Positions 56,018-64,000 of a DNA stretch of 64,000 nt are shown one piece after another. The translations under genes and the position numbers were made by a program. Location of the stretch: positions 186,001-250,000 of the forward strand of contig NZ_OZ244708.1 of assembly GCF_965218915.1 (NCBI RefSeq), read 5' to 3'. Numbering within the stretch: the stretch's first letter is position 1; the number at the start of each line of letters is the position of its first letter. The notes beneath the pieces were generated by a model, which was not told where the DNA came from, made no database searches, and saw nothing but the letters and a program-made list of their open reading frames with translations. Source of the stretch: Novosphingopyxis sp965218915 (lineage in GTDB: Bacteria; Pseudomonadota; Alphaproteobacteria; Sphingomonadales; Sphingomonadaceae).

Positions 56018-56980
56018 TCAGCTGAGACTGCTGTCCATGGCCTTGCAGACATCGGTCAGTTCCTTGACCGCGTCGACACTGGTCTGGAAACCCTGCTTGG
56101 CCTCGTCGTCCAGTTCGATCTCCACGATGCGCTCCACGCCGTTCGCGCCGATCACCACGGGCACGCCTACATAGAGATCGTCGACGCCATATTGGCCGGT
56201 GAGGTGCGCCGCGGCGGGCAGGACGCGCTTCTTGTCCTTGAGATAGCTTTCGGCCATCATGATGGCGCTGGTGGCGGGCGCGTAGAAGGCGCTGCCGTTG
56301 CCGAGCAGTTTGACGATCTCGCCGCCGCCGCCGCGGGTGCGCTTGATGATCGCGTCGATCTTCTCCTGCGTGCTCCAGCCCATCTTGATGAGGTCCGGCA
56401 CCGGGATGCCCGCCACCGTGCTGTACTGTGCGATCGGGACCATCGTATCGCCATGGCCGCCGAGCACGAAGGCGGTGACGTCTTCCACGCTCACGTTGAA
56501 TTCCTCGGCGAGAAAATGGCGGAAGCGCGCGCTGTCCAGCACACCGGCCATGCCGACGACCTTCTTGTGGTCGAGCCCGGAAAATTCGCGCAGCGCCCAG
56601 ACCATCGCGTCGAGCGGGTTGGTGATGCAGATCACGAAGGCGTCCGGCGCATGCTTGGCGATGCCCTCGCCGACCGACTTCATGACTTTCAGGTTGGTCG
56701 CCAGCAGATCGTCGCGGCTCATGCCGGGCTTGCGCGGGATACCGGCCGTGACGATGCACACGTCGGCGCCGGCGATGTCGGCATAGTCGCTGGTGCCTTT
56801 CAGATCGCTGTCATAGCCCGCGACCGGCCCGGCCTGGCTGAGATCGAGCGCCTTGCCCGCGGGCATGCCCTCGGCAATGTCGAACAGCACCATATCGCCC
56901 AGTTCCTTCATCGCGGCGAGATGGGCGAGCGTGCCGCCGATCATGCCGGAACCGATCATCGCGATTTTCTTGCGGGCCAT
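56018..56980 (-). CDS. mdh: Malate dehydrogenase
   Basis: 320 residues, lactate/malate dehydrogenase fold. NAD motif IGSGMIGGTLAHLAA, substrate-binding R83 in GIPRKPGMSRDDLL, R153 in DSARFRHFLA and catalytic H176 in VLGGHGDTMVP. AAGGAGATTTGA precedes the ATG. It is the first gene of the leftward TCA-cycle block mdh-sucD-sucA-sucB-lpd. Confidence 0.97.
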   Translation of the reverse strand: MARKKIAMIGSGMIGGTLAHLAAMKELGDMVLFDIAEGMPAGKALDLSQAGPVAGYDSDLKGTSDYADIAGADVCIVTAGIPRKPGMSRDDLLATNLKVMKSVGEGIAKHAPDAFVICITNPLDAMVWALREFSGLDHKKVVGMAGVLDSARFRHFLAEEFNVSVEDVTAFVLGGHGDTMVPIAQYSTVAGIPVPDLIKMGWSTQEKIDAIIKRTRGGGGEIVKLLGNGSAFYAPATSAIMMAESYLKDKKRVLPAAAHLTGQYGVDDLYVGVPVVIGANGVERIVEIELDDEAKQGFQTSVDAVKELTDVCKAMDSSLS

Positions 56981-57257
56981 TCAAATCTCCTTCGAAAGTC
57001 AGGACCCCGTTGGAACAAGGGGGCGGGAAAGTGTTGCCGGGCGGCTTACGCTTGTGGACAAACCGGATCAACCGCCGAAATGGCGTCAATCCGGCTTATT
57101 CGTGATATTGCAAAGCGGTCGCAAAAAGACGGTCCGATCATGATGTACGGGATTTCAACGGCCCGACGCGGATGGCGTTCCAACGGCGCATCCGTAGGTT
57201 GTTCCAGGCCGCCGAATGGAGGGTGCGAACGCGCGCGCTTCTGCTAGCCTGAGGAGC
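56981..57257. other. Intergenic region between mdh and acyltransferase
   Basis: 277 bases with no convincing gene. It should hold the divergent promoters of the TCA-cycle block and of the acyltransferase. No clear operator or hairpin was recognised. Confidence 0.4.
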
Positions 57258-58442
57258 ATGGAGCGGACGGGTTCAGATATAGGCAAGGCGGCGGGCGCTG
57301 GGCCGACCCGGCGGTTGCGTCCGCGCGGTGCGCTTTATGCGATCGACCTCCTACGCTTCGGCGCGGCGATGCTGGTGCTGCTGTTCCATTATTTCGCGGG
57401 TTATGCGAGCCCCGGCCACCGCCTCGCCGCGCGCTTCCTCGATCAGGGCCTGCTGCCCGATGCGGGGCGGCTCTATGCCGGTTATGGCTGGATCGGTGTG
57501 GAAATCTTCTTCGTTATCTCGGGCTATGTCATCGCCATTTCCGCGCATGGATCGAAGGCGTTGCCGTTCGCGCGGCGGCGCGTGCTCAGGCTGTGGCCCG
57601 CCGCGCTGATCTGCGCGAGCTTCAGCTTCGTTCTGCTCTGGCCGTTCGATCCGCGGGCCACGCATCTGGACGAATATTGGCGCTCGGCGATGCTGTGGCC
57701 CTGGGGCGACTATATCGACGACAGCTATTGGACGCTGGGAATTGAATGCGTGTTCTATGCCCTGGTCGCGTTGCTGCTCCGTATCAGTCCGGGCCGGGAC
57801 CGGATCGAATGGCTGGCGCTGGCGCTCGGTTTGATCAGCCTGACCTTTTGGCTATGGGGGGGTGATCTTCCGCGGCTTTCGCTGCGCAACGAACAACTGC
57901 TGCTGCTGCCGCACGGGTGTTTCTTCGCCATCGGCGTGCTGTTGCATCGTTGGCATGCGGGCCATCGCGGCATCCGGCGTCTGCTTGCATTGGCACTGTT
58001 CGCGCTTCCGGCGCTGCTGTCGATCGGCGCGCGCAACGCCAATACCGCGTTCGGCATGCGCATCGCTTACGATGGACGCGTTGCGGCGGCCCTGTTCGTT
58101 GCGGCCACGCTCGTCGTGATGCTGGCTCCCCGCCTGCAACCGCTGCTCGAGCGCCGCCTGCCGCGCCGTCCGGTGCTACTGCTCGGGCTCGCCACTTATC
58201 CGCTGTACCTCATCCACCAGACGCTGGGGCTGATCCTGATCGGTGGGCTGCTGCGGCTGGGAGTAGCCTATGTCCCGTCCGCGCTGATCGCGCTGGCGGC
58301 GATCACCGTCACCGCGATCGCCATCGCCGCCTGGGTCGAGCCGGCGCTGCGCCGCCTGCTCGACCGCGCGCTTCCGTTCAGTGTTCGGCGCCGTGACCCA
58401 GCGCCAGATAGGCGTCCGAACGCATCTCCGACAGGCGGCTGA
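57258..58442 (+). CDS. Acyltransferase family 3 membrane protein
   Basis: 394 residues from the ATG at 57258 (GAGGAG only one base away, so the start is uncertain; 57216 is an alternative). About ten transmembrane segments. IDLLRFGAAMLVLLFHYFAGY carries the R-x10-H pair typical of the family, and YGWIGVEIFFVISGYVIA is the second signature. Family members O-acetylate sugars, peptidoglycan or antibiotics at the inner membrane; the substrate is unknown. The C-terminal 21 codons overlap the end of convergent zapE by 65 bases. Confidence 0.85.
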   Translation: MERTGSDIGKAAGAGPTRRLRPRGALYAIDLLRFGAAMLVLLFHYFAGYASPGHRLAARFLDQGLLPDAGRLYAGYGWIGVEIFFVISGYVIAISAHGSKALPFARRRVLRLWPAALICASFSFVLLWPFDPRATHLDEYWRSAMLWPWGDYIDDSYWTLGIECVFYALVALLLRISPGRDRIEWLALALGLISLTFWLWGGDLPRLSLRNEQLLLLPHGCFFAIGVLLHRWHAGHRGIRRLLALALFALPALLSIGARNANTAFGMRIAYDGRVAAALFVAATLVVMLAPRLQPLLERRLPRRPVLLLGLATYPLYLIHQTLGLILIGGLLRLGVAYVPSALIALAAITVTAIAIAAWVEPALRRLLDRALPFSVRRRDPAPDRRPNASPTGG

Positions 58443-59490
58443 CCGTGCGTTCGAACTCGAACCCGCCATCGCCTTCGGGGTAGAGATTTTCCGGGCTGGC
58501 ATCGGCGCTGGCGAGCAGCTTCACGCGATATTCGTAGAGCGCGTCGATCAGGATGACGAAGCGCGCGGCCTCGTTGCGATGCTCCAGCCCCAGCACCGGA
58601 ATGCCGACGATGATGACCGCGTGATAGCGCCGCGCGATGGCGAGATAATCCGCCGCCCCGCGTGGCTGCCCGCACAATCGCTTGAACGAAAACACCGCCA
58701 CGCCCTTCAGCGCCTTGGGCACGTGCAGCGTCCGTCCGCCGCCGAGCGCGATGTCCTCCGACGGCACGTTCTTCGCATCGCTCGGCGGATAGTCGGTCAG
58801 GCGGAAGAACGCCTCGCTGAGCTCGCGCGTTGCGATGTCGCCATTCGGGCAGTGCCACAAGGTCGCATCGCCCAGCCGCTCGCGCCGGTAATCGGTCGGG
58901 CCATCGAGCGGCAGGATGTCGAGGCGCTGCTGCACCAGCACGATGAAGCCGGTGATCAGCGTGCGGTTCAGCCCATCCTTGAACAGGTCCTTGGGCTGGC
59001 GGTTGGAGGTGGTGACGATCGTCACCCCGGCCTCGATCAGCCCGCCGAACAATCGCCCCATGATCGCCGCGTCGGCGGTGTTGGTGACGTGCATCTCGTC
59101 GAAACACAGCAGCCGCGTGTCGGCGGCGAGCGCGTCCACCACCGGTGCCACCGGATCGCCGACTTCCTTGGCGCGCTCGGCGGCGAGGCGCTGGTGGATG
59201 TCGATCATGAACTCGTGAAAATGCGCGCGGCGCTTATGGTCGATGGCGACGCTGTCGAAGAACAGGTCCATCAGCATCGATTTGCCGCGCCCGACCCCGC
59301 CCCACAGATAGAGCCCGCGCACCGGATCGCGGCGCTTGCCGACAATCTTGGCAAAGAAACCGGGGCGTTCGGGCCGGGCCTCGAGTGCGTCCTGGATGTG
59401 CTGGAGCGCGGCGACCGCGCGCTCCTGATCGGCATCGGCCTTCAGCTCGCCGCCGGAGACCAGCGCCTGATAGCGCTCTTCGACCTTCAC
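58378..59490 (-). CDS. zapE: Cell division protein ZapE (AFG1-like ATPase)
   Basis: 370 residues from a GTG at 59490; longer in-frame starts at 59550-59571 overlap the thioesterase and lack family similarity. AAA+ ATPase with Walker A GLYLWGGVGRGKSMLMDLF, Walker B LLCFDEMHV, and ITGFIVLVQQRLDILPLDGP. ZapE destabilises FtsZ polymers during constriction; mitochondrial AFG1 is the eukaryotic relative. No clear ribosome-binding site precedes the chosen start. It may be co-transcribed with the upstream thioesterase. Confidence 0.9.
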   Translation of the reverse strand: MKVEERYQALVSGGELKADADQERAVAALQHIQDALEARPERPGFFAKIVGKRRDPVRGLYLWGGVGRGKSMLMDLFFDSVAIDHKRRAHFHEFMIDIHQRLAAERAKEVGDPVAPVVDALAADTRLLCFDEMHVTNTADAAIMGRLFGGLIEAGVTIVTTSNRQPKDLFKDGLNRTLITGFIVLVQQRLDILPLDGPTDYRRERLGDATLWHCPNGDIATRELSEAFFRLTDYPPSDAKNVPSEDIALGGGRTLHVPKALKGVAVFSFKRLCGQPRGAADYLAIARRYHAVIIVGIPVLGLEHRNEAARFVILIDALYEYRVKLLASADASPENLYPEGDGGFEFERTVSRLSEMRSDAYLALGHGAEH

Positions 59491-59500
59491 CGGCGCTGGA

Positions 59501-59986
59501 TCACGGGCGCGGCAGGCCCTTGCGCAGGATCGCGGTAAAGGTCGCGACATTGGCGCATTCGGCATCCTCACGCGGGCGCTGCATCAGCATGCCGCGCAGG
59601 AACAGGAGGCTGCCGGTCTCGCGCACATTTTCCAGCCTGCAGTCGAGCGGGATATCGATATGCGCCGCCCCGACGAACTGCGTCGACAGCTCCACCGTCA
59701 CCGCGCGGCCGCCCAGGTCGATGCCGATAGCGCGGCTTCCGGCGAACAGGCAGACGTCGATAAAGCCCAGGATGGTACCGCCATGGACGTTCTCGCCGAA
59801 GTTGCTGTGCCGATGCTGCGGCGTCATGCGCACCCAGCCGAAACCGTCCTCCGCATCCTCGCGGATCGCGATCGAGCCCAGGAAGCCGTTGAAACGCGTG
59901 TCGTCCTTCACGTTCCACGTCATCCAGCCCGGATTGTCCGGGTCCGGCCCGTGATCGAACCAGGGATGGGGGTCGAGGTCGTTCAT
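59501..59986 (-). CDS. PaaI-type hotdog thioesterase
   Basis: 161 residues from the ATG at 59986. RHSNFGENVHGGTILGFIDVCLF is the hotdog signature with the conserved Asn/His-Gly-Gly-x-Asp pattern, and GRAVTVELSTQFVGAAHID follows. It hydrolyses an unknown acyl-CoA. The N-terminal part before the hotdog (PHPWFDHGPDPDNPGWMTWNV) is longer than usual. A hairpin doublet separates it from sdhB. Confidence 0.8.
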   Translation of the reverse strand: MNDLDPHPWFDHGPDPDNPGWMTWNVKDDTRFNGFLGSIAIREDAEDGFGWVRMTPQHRHSNFGENVHGGTILGFIDVCLFAGSRAIGIDLGGRAVTVELSTQFVGAAHIDIPLDCRLENVRETGSLLFLRGMLMQRPREDAECANVATFTAILRKGLPRP

Positions 59987-60005
59987 ATCGCTCGCTGTGC
60001 CCAAA

Positions 60006-60077
60006 TTGATCCCCGGCGAAGGCCGGGGTCCAGCAAGTGAGGTTCCGTGATGGACCCTGGCCTTCGCCGGGGATCAA
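60006..60077. repeat. REP-like hairpin doublet, family B
   Basis: Left half 60006-60032 (TTGATCCCCGGCGAAGGCCG plus GGGTCCA) and right half 60051-60077 are reverse complements with one mismatch, 18 bases apart. It lies between sdhB and the thioesterase gene. Confidence 0.9.
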
Positions 60078-60101
60078 CGCTTGCCAGCTTTGTCAAAAAA
60101 A

Positions 60102-60884
60102 TCAGATCGCGCGTTCGGCGATCATCTTCTTGGTCTCGGCGATCGCCTTGGCGGGCGACAGGCCCTTGGGGCAGACATTGGCGCAGTTCATGATCGTGTG
60201 GCAGCGATAGAGCCGGTAGGGGTCCTCCAGATCGTCGAGCCGCTCGCCGGTCATCTCGTCGCGGCTGTCGGCCAGCCAGCGATAGGCCTGCAGCAGGATC
60301 GCGGGTCCCAGGAACTTGTCCTGATTCCACCAGTAGCTGGGGCAGGCGGCCGAGCAGCAGGCGCACAGGATGCACTCGTACAGGCCATCCAGCTTGTGGC
60401 GTTCCTCGGGCGATTGCAGCCGCTCCTTGCCCGAAGGCTCGGGCGTCACCGTCTTCAGCCAGGGCTGGATCGAGGCGTATTGGGCGTAGAAATGCTTGAA
60501 GTCGGGGACCAGGTCCTTGATCACCTCCATATGCGGCAGCGGGGTGATGCGGATATCGCCCTTCACGTCCTCGATCGCGGTGGTGCAGGCGAGGCCGTTC
60601 TTGCCGTCGATATTCATCGAGCAGGAACCGCAAATCCCCTCGCGGCAGGAGCGACGGAAAGTGAGCGAGCTGTCCTGTTCGCCCTTCATCTTGATGAGTG
60701 CGTCGAGCACCATCGGTCCGCACTCGTCGAGATCGACCTCGAAATGGTCATAGCGCGGGTTTTCGCCGCTGTCGGGATCGTAGCGATAGACTTTGAACGT
60801 CTTGGTCCGCGCGGCGCCCTCGGCCCTGTGAACCTTGCCCTTTTTCCTGATCTTGCTGTTCTTGGGCAATGTAAAGGTGGCCAT
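60102..60884 (-). CDS. sdhB: Succinate dehydrogenase iron-sulfur subunit
   Basis: 260 residues from the ATG at 60884. It carries electrons from SdhA to ubiquinone. [2Fe-2S] ligands C80, C85, C88 and C100 (SCREGICGSC), then CILCACCSAACP (C171, C174, C177, C181) and CANVCP with C228, C234 and C238 for the [4Fe-4S] and [3Fe-4S] clusters. No sdhA, sdhC or sdhD is adjacent; its upstream neighbour is a divergent lipid kinase. The reading frame upstream to 61028 is not coding. Confidence 0.96.
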   Translation of the reverse strand: MATFTLPKNSKIRKKGKVHRAEGAARTKTFKVYRYDPDSGENPRYDHFEVDLDECGPMVLDALIKMKGEQDSSLTFRRSCREGICGSCSMNIDGKNGLACTTAIEDVKGDIRITPLPHMEVIKDLVPDFKHFYAQYASIQPWLKTVTPEPSGKERLQSPEERHKLDGLYECILCACCSAACPSYWWNQDKFLGPAILLQAYRWLADSRDEMTGERLDDLEDPYRLYRCHTIMNCANVCPKGLSPAKAIAETKKMIAERAI

Positions 60885-60996
60885 GCTAGCTCCGATGCTG
60901 GAATTCCCGACCGAGGTAGTGCCGATTATCAAACGGATCAACGGGCAATGCGGGTCGATACGGGACCGAAACGCCGGCTCACGCGTTCGAGGGGCT

Positions 60997-61842
60997 ATGA
61001 GCAGGATATGGATCGCCGCGAACGTCAACAGCGGCAGCTACGACGGAAAATTGTGCGAACGGGTGAGCGGCGCGCTCGTCGAGCAGGGTCATGAGATGGC
61101 CAAGCTCATCGAATGTCCCGATGAAGCGCTTCCCGATGCGGCCACGTTGACGGCCCAGGGCGTCGACGCGCTGGCGGTGTTCGGCGGCGACGGCACGGTC
61201 AATGGCGCGATGCGCAAAGCCGATGGCTGGGGCGGCCATATTCTGGTGCTGCCCGGCGGCACGATGAACCTGCTCTCGCGCGCATTGCACGGCGATGCCG
61301 ACAGCGAGACAATCGCGCGGCGCTACGCCGAGGGCCGCTGCCGCATCGCCAGATTGCCGGTGGCAATGGGCGAGGGCGAGATCGCTCTGGTCGGCGTGAT
61401 CGCGGGACCGACCACCGCCTGGGGCGATGTGCGCGAGGACATGCGCCATTTCAACCTGGCCGACATGCCCGGTTCGATCGCCGATGCCTGGACCAAGACC
61501 TTTGGCGGTGCGCAAGTGCGACTGGACGGGGGCGGGACGGCCTATCCGGCACTGTTCATCGAGCCCGCCGCAGACGCGCTGCGCGTTACCGGCTTCACCG
61601 CGGAGGGCGCGGGCCAGCTGTTCGCACACGGCCTGTCCTGGCTGAAGGGCGATTTCCGCGAGGGACCGCATGAGGTGCTAGGGCAGCGCGAGGCCATCGA
61701 AATCAGCGCGGCCGACGAACAGCCTGTCGGGCTGCTGATCGACGGCGAGGAAGCCGCGGGCTCGGCGATCTGTCGCTTCCACCACGAATTCTCGCCGGTC
61801 GACTTCGTCTATACCGCCGATCGGAGCGCCGCGGCCGCATGA
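60997..61842 (+). CDS. Diacylglycerol kinase-family lipid kinase
   Basis: 281 residues from the ATG at 60997, with GAGGGG upstream. LAVFGGDGTVNGAM (GGDGT at 63-67) and VLPGGTMNLLSRALHGD are the DAGK/YegS/sphingosine kinase signatures. It phosphorylates a lipid or sphingoid base; sphingomonads make glycosphingolipids, so a sphingoid substrate is possible but unproven. The stop overlaps the start of the phosphoesterase gene (ATGA). Confidence 0.88.
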   Translation: MSRIWIAANVNSGSYDGKLCERVSGALVEQGHEMAKLIECPDEALPDAATLTAQGVDALAVFGGDGTVNGAMRKADGWGGHILVLPGGTMNLLSRALHGDADSETIARRYAEGRCRIARLPVAMGEGEIALVGVIAGPTTAWGDVREDMRHFNLADMPGSIADAWTKTFGGAQVRLDGGGTAYPALFIEPAADALRVTGFTAEGAGQLFAHGLSWLKGDFREGPHEVLGQREAIEISAADEQPVGLLIDGEEAAGSAICRFHHEFSPVDFVYTADRSAAAA

Positions 61843-62567
61843 CGATCTTGTTTCACTGCAGCGACATCCATTTCGGCGCCGAGGACCGCGCCGCGCTAGA
61901 CTGGTTCGCCGAGGAGGTGAAGACGGCCAAGCCGGATGCGGTGGTCATTACCGGCGATCTCACCATGCGCGCACGCCACCGCGAATTCGCCGCGGCGGGC
62001 GAGTGGATGCGCGCGCTCGGCGCGCCGGTCACGGTCGAGGTCGGCAACCACGATCTGCCCTATTTCAACCTCTACGAACGCTTCACCAGCCCCTATCGGC
62101 GCTATGCGACGATCGAGGACAAGGTGGAGGCTGAAATCGATCTGCCCGGCGTGGCGATTGTACCGCTTAAGACCACCGCGCGGGCGCAGTGGCGGCTCAA
62201 TTGGTCCAAGGGGCGGGTGAGCGGGGGCGCGCTGCGCGATACGCTGGGGGCGCTGAGCAAGAGCGATCCGGACGCCGTGTGCCTGGTCGCCGCGCATCAC
62301 CCGCTGGTCGATGCCGACACGCGCACGTCGGGCTCGACGCGCGGCGGGCTCGGCGCGTTGGTCGCGTTGCAAAGGGCGGGCGCGCACGCGGTGCTGACCG
62401 GCCATGTCCACGACCCGTTCGATATCGACCGACCGACCGGCGACGGCTCGATCCGGCTGATCGGAGCGGGCACGCTGTCCGAGCGCGTGCGCGAACATCC
62501 GCCGAGCTACAACCGGATCACCGTCGCTGACGGAAAGATCGCGGTCGATTTCCGGTTTATGGATTAA
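61839..62567 (+). CDS. Calcineurin-type metallophosphoesterase
   Basis: 242 residues. All metal-binding motifs are present: D9 and H11 in SDIHFG, D40 in GDLTMRAR, N70-H71 in GNHDLP, AAHHPLV and TGHVHDPF. Related to the cyclic nucleotide phosphodiesterase (CpdA)-like and other small phosphoesterases; the substrate is unknown. Its start overlaps the kinase stop by four bases, so the pair is translationally coupled. Confidence 0.9.
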   Translation: MTILFHCSDIHFGAEDRAALDWFAEEVKTAKPDAVVITGDLTMRARHREFAAAGEWMRALGAPVTVEVGNHDLPYFNLYERFTSPYRRYATIEDKVEAEIDLPGVAIVPLKTTARAQWRLNWSKGRVSGGALRDTLGALSKSDPDAVCLVAAHHPLVDADTRTSGSTRGGLGALVALQRAGAHAVLTGHVHDPFDIDRPTGDGSIRLIGAGTLSERVREHPPSYNRITVADGKIAVDFRFMD

Positions 62568-62585
62568 GTCGCGCGGCTCGCAGCG

Positions 62586-63983
62586 TCAGGAGGCGCGCAG
62601 TTCGCCCAGAAAGCCCTCGGTTGCCTGCCGCAAATTGCGCGAGCGTTCGGCCAGGCTTTCGGCGATTTCGCGTACGCCCGCGCTGTGGGTGCGGGCCTGT
62701 TCGGCGGCGTCGGCGACGCGGGCGATGCTCGATTGCGCGCGCTGGCTTTCCTGCGCGGCGCGGCTGCTGTGGCGCCGGATTTCCTCGCTGGCCGAGCGCT
62801 GCTGGTCGGTTGCCGCCGCGATCATCGTGCCGCGCTCTTCGAGCTGGCTCAACTCCGCGCCGGCCTTGTCGAGCGCCAGCGCGGCATCGTTGACGAAGCG
62901 GTCGATCTCGCCCAGCCGCGCGGCGATATCTTCGGTCATGCGCGCGGTCTGCCCGGCGAGCGCCTTGACCTCCTGCGCCACGATGGCGAAGCCGCGGCCC
63001 GCCTCGCCGGCGCGCGCGGCCTCGATCGTGGCGTTGAGCGCGAGCAGGTTGGTCTGCCGCGCGACATCCGAAATGGCGGTGACGATCTCGCCGATGCCGC
63101 CGGTCCGCTGTACCAACAAGGTCATCGACGCCTCGCTCTCGCGCGTGGCGTCGCCGACTTCGGAAATATGACCGAGATTGGCCTGAATCTGCACGGCGAC
63201 TTCGCCGACCGCCTGATCGAGCTGCTGCGCGGCGATGGCGACATGTTGCGCGGCCTCGGTCGAGGCATGCGACCGGGCGCGCATGTCCCGTGCGTCGTCA
63301 CTGGTCGCGCCGGCAATTTCGGCGAGCGCCGCGGCCGATTGGGTAAGATCGCCGATGGCCGCGCCGACCTGATCACTGGTTTCGATCACCGATCCGTCGA
63401 ACTGGCCGGCCAGAGCGAGCAGATGCGTACGCCGTTCTGCGGTAAGGCGGTCTTTCTCGGCAGCGCGATCCCGGGCTTCGGCCAGTTCGCGCGCAGCCTC
63501 GCGCTCGCGCATCAGCGCTTCGGCCTGTTGCGTTTCGCGAAGCTCTGCGCTTTTCAGGTGCAGCTGGACGATCCGCTGCGACTGTTCGACCACCGTCATG
63601 ACGAGATAGCAAGCGAACAGCAGCAGCAGCAGCCAGCTGATCGCCATGATATTCTGCCAGTGGACGACTTGCGCCGCGAACAGCAGGTAGAGCGGCCCGG
63701 AAAAGCACAGAAACGCGACCGGAAGGTTCACGTAGAGCAGCGCGCCGAAGAAGATCGTCGCGATGTGAAACGCGACGACGAACAGCGTCAGCTCGGCGTC
63801 GCTGCTGCCGAGGATGCTGGCGATGACGATCGACCAGGAGATGCCAAAGCCAAGGGCGGTGAACATCAGGCCCTGCGCCCATCTGCGGGGCGCCAGCTTC
63901 AGTCGTTCGGCGCGGTTTGGTGCGGTCAGATAGAGTCCACCGATGGTCGCCAGGAAAATCAGCGCGCAGCCGACATAGAGCAT
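62586..63983 (-). CDS. Methyl-accepting chemotaxis protein with multi-helix membrane domain
   Basis: 465 residues from the ATG at 63983; the reading frame stays open for the last five codons to the window edge, so the true start may lie outside. Five or six membrane helices (about 1-135) with hardly any periplasmic part, a coiled-coil (about 140-190), and a cytoplasmic signalling domain with the tip ISDVARQTNLLALNATIEAARAGEAGRGFAIVA. No PAS or HAMP domain is obvious. It should sense something at or in the membrane. No other chemotaxis gene lies in the window. Confidence 0.88.
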   Translation of the reverse strand: MLYVGCALIFLATIGGLYLTAPNRAERLKLAPRRWAQGLMFTALGFGISWSIVIASILGSSDAELTLFVVAFHIATIFFGALLYVNLPVAFLCFSGPLYLLFAAQVVHWQNIMAISWLLLLLFACYLVMTVVEQSQRIVQLHLKSAELRETQQAEALMREREAARELAEARDRAAEKDRLTAERRTHLLALAGQFDGSVIETSDQVGAAIGDLTQSAAALAEIAGATSDDARDMRARSHASTEAAQHVAIAAQQLDQAVGEVAVQIQANLGHISEVGDATRESEASMTLLVQRTGGIGEIVTAISDVARQTNLLALNATIEAARAGEAGRGFAIVAQEVKALAGQTARMTEDIAARLGEIDRFVNDAALALDKAGAELSQLEERGTMIAAATDQQRSASEEIRRHSSRAAQESQRAQSSIARVADAAEQARTHSAGVREIAESLAERSRNLRQATEGFLGELRAS

Positions 63984-64000
63984 CGTCGCGGCGGCGTGAT

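Noticed and set aside
55923..56759. Upstream extension of the sucD frame across mdh, suggesting a fusion protein
   Set aside because: The extension runs through the mdh gene in another frame and is low-complexity; SucD has a normal N-terminus at the GTG with its own ribosome-binding site.

Overview
This window is high-GC, densely coded chromosome from an alphaproteobacterium, most probably a member of the Sphingomonadales (Sphingomonas, Sphingopyxis, Novosphingobium and relatives). The evidence is gene content and order: ruvA/ruvB followed by ybgC-tolQRAB-pal, ftsK close to lolA and xth, a DUF2093 gene, a large TonB-dependent receptor, many small secreted proteins with alphaproteobacterial signal peptides, and intergenic palindromes of the 'GCGAAGGC' type common in sphingomonads. 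No rRNA, tRNA, CRISPR array, prophage or classical insertion sequence was seen.

Layout. 1-1.8 kb: end of an Mla-type lipid transport operon (ATPase, MCE protein, auxiliary lipoprotein). 1.8-5.5 kb: midA and lgt, with a divergent acyl-CoA ligase. 5.8-14.5 kb: glnD, then a leftward series ftsK - (small protein + retropepsin) - lolA - xth - ribA. 15-24 kb: a UbiH-type monooxygenase, an OmpA-type lipoprotein, a CorC-family protein, an HhH membrane protein, purD, xseA, a DUF2093 protein, an M23 lipoprotein and a secreted protein. 24-31 kb: a TonB-dependent receptor, a TPR/2-oxoglutarate oxygenase and a TPR/sulfotransferase, which form a likely accessory module. 31-40 kb: clpB, a penicillin-acylase-type enzyme, an M16 peptidase. 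40-48 kb: pal-tolBARQ-ybgC, ruvB and ruvA, then a TRIC-type channel. 48-57 kb: a TCA-cycle block (mdh, sucD, sucA, sucB, lpd). 57-64 kb: acyltransferase, zapE, thioesterase, sdhB, a lipid kinase with a phosphoesterase, and a chemoreceptor.

The most unusual structure is in the TCA-cycle block. Two 97-residue GIY-YIG nuclease genes (about 61% identical by hand count) each sit between inverted copies of a hairpin repeat. In the first cassette the flanking copies are a perfect 29-bp inverted repeat; in the second they match at 30 of 31 positions. In each case the repeat tail beyond the hairpin matches only its own partner. Related hairpin doublets occupy nearly every other junction of the same block. 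This resembles the arrangement of REP sequences around RAYT transposases, but with a GIY-YIG nuclease instead.

A second theme is small accessory cassettes of visibly lower GC placed inside conserved core gene orders: a retropepsin pair between ftsK and lolA, an orphan ParD with a secreted partner between ruvA and ruvB, and a candidate PD-(D/E)XK protein between lpd and the TRIC-type channel.
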